This document shows positions 61,630 through 64,000 of a stretch of DNA of 64,000 bases, one piece after another (the first letter of the stretch is position 1; every line of letters begins with the position of its first letter). Source of the stretch: JAEVLT01 sp050496765 (lineage in GTDB: Bacteria > Bacillota > Bacilli > Bacillales > Cytobacillaceae); assembly GCF_050496765.1 (NCBI RefSeq), contig NZ_JBNWEO010000015.1, positions 62,001 to 126,000 of the forward strand, in the 5' to 3' direction. The notes beneath the pieces were generated by a model. The model was not told where the DNA came from, did no database searches, and saw only the letters and a program-made list of their open reading frames with translations. The position numbers and the translations under genes were made by a program.

Positions 61630-61860
61630 TCAACGATTTCAATCTGGCATGCATCACCATTTTGAATAACCGACTTACTTGTTCTGTGAAACATTTTTTT
61701 AACGGAGCTTCCTCAGCCTTTAGCGTTTCATGACCAGCATAAGATATACAAAAGTGGTGGCATATCCGTCGTCACCATTGTAAGTACGGCTGACGCTTCC
61801 TTCTTGGTATTACAGTTATCAAATAACGAGTTTCAAAAGAGAGTTTGGAGCTAAGGAATA
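61630..61860 (-). pseudogene. Transposase relic (IS1380-like), frameshifted
   Basis: On the minus strand two adjacent frames together spell SLFDNCNTKKE and then SVSRTYNGDDGYATTFVYL. This resembles the catalytic-core segment DNSNTKKEGVSRTYKG-DGYAP of Bacillaceae transposases that I associate with the IS1380 family. A frameshift lies between the two parts, stop codons flank them, and the rest of the protein is missing. No inverted repeats of the parent element were found. The family name is from memory and should be checked. Confidence 0.5.
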
Positions 61861-61923
61861 AAGGACCAAACTGGTAAAGACCCGATGGCCTGATCAAAGT
61901 GCTTATGTTGTAAGAGTACAAGG

Positions 61924-62025
61924 GATAATGCGTATTTCATCATTGCCAAAGCAATGGAAATAAGGAAAGAAATGTTTCGCAAAGGAGTACATGGCGTAGT
62001 GTACAAACTATCCGATGTCCTCTAG
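61924..62025 (+). pseudogene. Orphan C-terminal coding fragment
   Basis: A 33-codon stretch ending at TAG 62023-62025 reads DNAYFIIAKAMEIRKEMFRK and then GVHGVVYKLSDVL, which looks like protein rather than noise. There is no start codon with a binding site, and upstream codons in this frame are poor. It is probably the tail of a gene lost when this region was rearranged. I do not recognise it. Confidence 0.25.
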
Positions 62026-62070
62026 CAAAAGATTGCTTCGAATCCTAGGGTTCATTTGTTTAGGGCATCC

Positions 62071-62200
62071 TGTTGATTGGAGCGGAAGGCACCGACTCCT
62101 GGGGGATTAGCGTTACAGGCGAGACCCCGCAGGAGCGTTAGCGACGAGGAGGCTCGGCGAACGCCCCCCGGAAAGCGAGTGCCTGGAGTGGAAATCAACA
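62071..62200. repeat. GC-rich Bacillaceae intergenic repeat, copy 2
   Basis: A 130-base element bounded by perfect 8-bp inverted repeats, TGTTGATT (62071-62078) and AATCAACA (62193-62200), each followed inward, after eight unrelated bases, by AGGCAC / GTGCCT. The interior carries GACTCCTGGGGG, GCGAGACCCCGCAGGAGCG, GACGAGGAGGCTCG and CCGGAAAGCGAG. It is inverted relative to copy 1. No transposase is inside; the size and ends suggest a MITE-like element. Confidence 0.8.
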
Positions 62201-62212
62201 GACCTCGTTTAT

Positions 62213-62241
62213 CCGCCAAATTAAAAGGATCGGCGGTTTTT
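62213..62241 (+). terminator. Possible terminator before the zinc transporter promoter
   Basis: CCGCC and GGCGG flank a 14-base loop and run into TTTTT. It may shield the zinc operon from upstream transcription. Confidence 0.45.
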
Positions 62242-62267
62242 GCCCGGTTTTTCTTAATGCGAAATAT

Positions 62268-62290
62268 ATAATCGTAATTATTCTTATTTA
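62268..62290 (+). promoter_or_regulatory. Second, weaker Zur-like box
   Basis: ATAATCGTAATTATTCTTATTTA agrees with the Bacillus Zur box in its left half (TCGTAAT-N-ATT) but has lost the right half. It overlaps the -35 of the promoter. Confidence 0.45.
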
Positions 62291-62316
62291 CATTTTACTG
62301 TCCTTTCTTATATAAT
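62287..62316 (+). promoter_or_regulatory. Sigma A promoter of the zinc transporter operon
   Basis: TTTACA (62287-62292), an 18-base spacer and TATAAT (62311-62316). The start site would be near 62323, at the edge of the Zur box. Confidence 0.7.
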
Positions 62317-62324
62317 GAATGAGT

Positions 62325-62347
62325 TAAATCGTATTTATTACGATTTT
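62325..62347 (+). promoter_or_regulatory. Zur box
   Basis: TAAATCGTATTTATTACGATTTT, positions 62325-62347, matches the B. subtilis Zur operator core TCGTAAT-N-ATTACGA with one mismatch. Lying at the transcription start, it should block transcription when zinc is plentiful. Confidence 0.85.
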
Positions 62348-62413
62348 TCGATATGTCTAAGAAAACCGGAATGAACGAAGAATATGTAAATTAGTACATA
62401 AGGAGGAGTTACA

Positions 62414-63310
62414 GTGAAATTTCGCTTTATTTATATTCTATCCCTTATCGGGTTAGTATGGTTTTTATCTGGATGTGCTTCATCTTCTGCTCCAACGCCA
62501 GCAGAGGGAAAGAAAATGAATATTGTTGCTGCCGAAAATTTCTATGGCGAGGTAGCGAAAACGGTTGGAGGGGACAAAGTTAATGTTCGTTCCATTTTAA
62601 ATGAGCGCGTCATGGATCCGGAAGATTTTTCGCCTACACCACAAGATGCACGGGAAGTCGCGGGAGCGTCCATCGTCATTTATAATGGAATAGGATATGA
62701 TGCCTGGATGGAGAAGCTTCTATCTGCCTCAAAAGAAAACAATCATCGGGAAATAGCAGTAGCAACGGATTTGCTCAAGCTAAAAAAAGGAGATAACCCG
62801 CATGTTTGGTATAATCTTGAAATGATGCCCAAGTTAGCTTTATCATTAGCCGATGAGTTAGCAAAAATGGATCCGCAAAATGCTCAGACTTATCAGCAAA
62901 ATGCCCAAAACTATGTGAAAAAGCTGGATGCATTAATTGGAAAAGAAACAGCGCTTGTTCAGTCTGCACCAATTCCAATTGAAACAACGGAAACCATTTT
63001 TGAGTATATGGCAAAGAAGTTAAATCTTGCCGTGCAAACACCTGGTTTTGCACAAGCAATATTTAATGGGGTCGATCCTACTCCTGAGGAGCTTATCTCA
63101 ATCGAAAAAAATATAAAAGAAAAAAAGATTAAACTTTTGATTTATAACAAGAATACAAAAAGCCAAGAGGTTGATCGGTTGACTCGCCTAGCAAAAGAAA
63201 ATGGAGTCCCAATTGTTTCGGTTACTGAACAAAAACCGGCTAATACAACGTACATTTCATGGATGACAGATGTATTAAATAAATTGGAGGCGGCATTAAA
63301 TGGTGACTGA
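62414..63310 (+). CDS. znuA: Zinc-type ABC transporter substrate-binding lipoprotein
   Basis: The extracellular metal-capturing part of a high-affinity zinc uptake system. Signal peptide with lipobox LSGC (Cys21), then a cluster A-I binding protein fold: NIVAAENFYGEVAKTVGGD, DPEDFSPTPQDAREVAGA, NGIGYDAWMEKLL, NPHVWYN and TETIFEYMAKKL. The second ligand (His in NPHVWY) is present, but the first, usually His in DPHxFxPTP, is Glu70 here. A Zur box upstream supports zinc as the regulator, if not proven as the substrate. 298 residues; AAGGAGGAG before the ATG. The ATPase gene overlaps its end by 11 bases. Confidence 0.9.
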   Translation: MKFRFIYILSLIGLVWFLSGCASSSAPTPAEGKKMNIVAAENFYGEVAKTVGGDKVNVRSILNERVMDPEDFSPTPQDAREVAGASIVIYNGIGYDAWMEKLLSASKENNHREIAVATDLLKLKKGDNPHVWYNLEMMPKLALSLADELAKMDPQNAQTYQQNAQNYVKKLDALIGKETALVQSAPIPIETTETIFEYMAKKLNLAVQTPGFAQAIFNGVDPTPEELISIEKNIKEKKIKLLIYNKNTKSQEVDRLTRLAKENGVPIVSVTEQKPANTTYISWMTDVLNKLEAALNGD

Positions 63311-64000
63311 TGTTCTTTCAAAAACCGAGAAGAAAACAAATAAGGAAAAGTGTACGATCGATTTGTCCCATGTAACGGTCTCGTTCGGACACAAAGTAAT
63401 CCATCGCGATCTAACCTTTTCTGTTGCTGAGGGAGAGCTGCTTGGAATAATCGGTCCTAATGGAGCAGGAAAGACAACATTGCTTCGGATGCTGTTGGGG
63501 TTGTTAAAACCGGAGAAAGGCTCTATCACCATCTGCGGGAAAGAAGTGAGGGGCCGAGGATCTTCCTTGCTCGGATACGTTCCACAATCCCGACTGATCG
63601 ATCCTGATACACCGCTTGAAGCATGGGATTTTGTCAGCTTTGGTCTAAACAAAGGTTTCCTCCGCCCATGGTTAACGAATAATGAGCGAGCGCAAATTAA
63701 GGAAATCTTTCGGTTGGTTGGAGCAGAGGCTTATATGCACAAATCAATTGGTCTTCTTTCAGGCGGTGAAAGGCAGCGTCTGTTTTTGGCTCAAGCACTA
63801 TTATCAAATCCGAAATGTTTGCTTTTAGATGAGCCCACAGCTGCACTTGATCCTGGTTCCCAGGAAAGGATAGTGGAATTAGTGGATCATGTGCGCCGGC
63901 AATTGGGAATTACCGTTATTTTTATCAGCCATGATATTAATTTAATTGCCCGATATGCCGACCGTATTTTGTACTTGGCTAATGGAGAATACGCACTTGG
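63300..64000 (+). CDS. znuC: Zinc-type ABC transporter ATP-binding protein, partial
   Basis: The ATPase that should energise zinc import; the window ends inside the gene after 233 codons. Walker A GPNGAGKTT near residue 59, Q-loop YVPQSRLIDP near 102, ABC signature LLSGGERQR near 158, Walker B CLLLDEPTAALDPGS near 180 and the H-loop FISHDI near 214. GGAGG lies nine bases upstream of the ATG, which overlaps znuA by 11 bases. The permease gene is expected just beyond the window. Confidence 0.93.
   Translation, partial: MVTDVLSKTEKKTNKEKCTIDLSHVTVSFGHKVIHRDLTFSVAEGELLGIIGPNGAGKTTLLRMLLGLLKPEKGSITICGKEVRGRGSSLLGYVPQSRLIDPDTPLEAWDFVSFGLNKGFLRPWLTNNERAQIKEIFRLVGAEAYMHKSIGLLSGGERQRLFLAQALLSNPKCLLLDEPTAALDPGSQERIVELVDHVRRQLGITVIFISHDINLIARYADRILYLANGEYAL

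Noticed and set aside
62077..62271. Open frame across repeat copy 2
   Set aside because: Same reason; Arg/Pro-rich translation without homology known to me and no binding site.
1..64000. CRISPR arrays, tRNA genes, prophage or toxin-antitoxin pairs
   Set aside because: No regularly spaced repeats, tRNA cloverleaf sequences, phage genes or paired small toxin genes were seen on either strand.

Overview
This window is a stretch of chromosome from an endospore-forming member of the Bacillaceae. Gene order follows the ypfD-to-ypsC part of the Bacillus subtilis chromosome almost gene for gene. Sporulation genes (spoIVA, ypjB, cotD, an sspM-like gene, yppG), bacillithiol genes and a menaquinol:cytochrome c reductase operon all point the same way. 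I cannot name the species from the sequence.

Layout. 1-7.8 kb: end of an S1-like ribosomal protein gene, fni, a YpzI-like gene, yphA, der, gpsA, yphE, yphF, spoIVA. 8.2-12.4 kb: hbs, folE and mtrB, then the menaquinone side-chain and ring genes hepS-menH-hepT. 12.5-20.3 kb: ndk, cheR and the aromatic supraoperon aroF-aroB-aroH-hisC-tyrA-aroE, which here lacks the trp genes usually found between aroH and hisC. 20.4-29.1 kb: an amidohydrolase-like gene without catalytic residues, ypiA, ypiB, ypiF, qcrABC, ypjA, ypjB, a YugP-type protease and ypjC. 29.3-37.3 kb: mazG-like ypjD, dapB, mgsA, bshB1, bshA, cca, birA (the last five overlapping), then panBCD behind a pan-type leader RNA. 37.4-44.3 kb: dinG, ypmA, ypmB, aspB, dnaD, nth, ypoC; asnS is not between aspB and dnaD. 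44.3-50.8 kb: ponA and recU on the minus strand, then yppC, sspM-like, yppD-like, yppE, yppF, yppG.

The rest. 50.9-53.6 kb is an accessory insert: an Hsp20 protein, a short hybrid-cluster protein gene (hcp) and a cysteine-free Crp/Fnr regulator. A palindrome sits exactly where a class II activator site should be in front of hcp. 53.8-60.9 kb: the DNA repair pair mrfA-mrfB (yprAB), cotD, ypsA, gpsB, the RNase P RNA gene rnpB and rlmL. 60.9-62.4 kb has no intact gene. It holds a candidate structured RNA with its own terminator, two copies of a GC-rich Bacillaceae-type repeat and the relic of a transposase gene. 62.4-64.0 kb: a zinc-type ABC transporter (binding protein, then the start of the ATPase gene) under a strong Zur-box promoter.

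Most of the window is ordinary core genome. I did not find a clear new multi-gene system. The most promising items are the candidate RNA at 60977-61095, the hcp/Crp-Fnr promoter arrangement, the panB leader, and the amidohydrolase-like protein that has lost its metal ligands.
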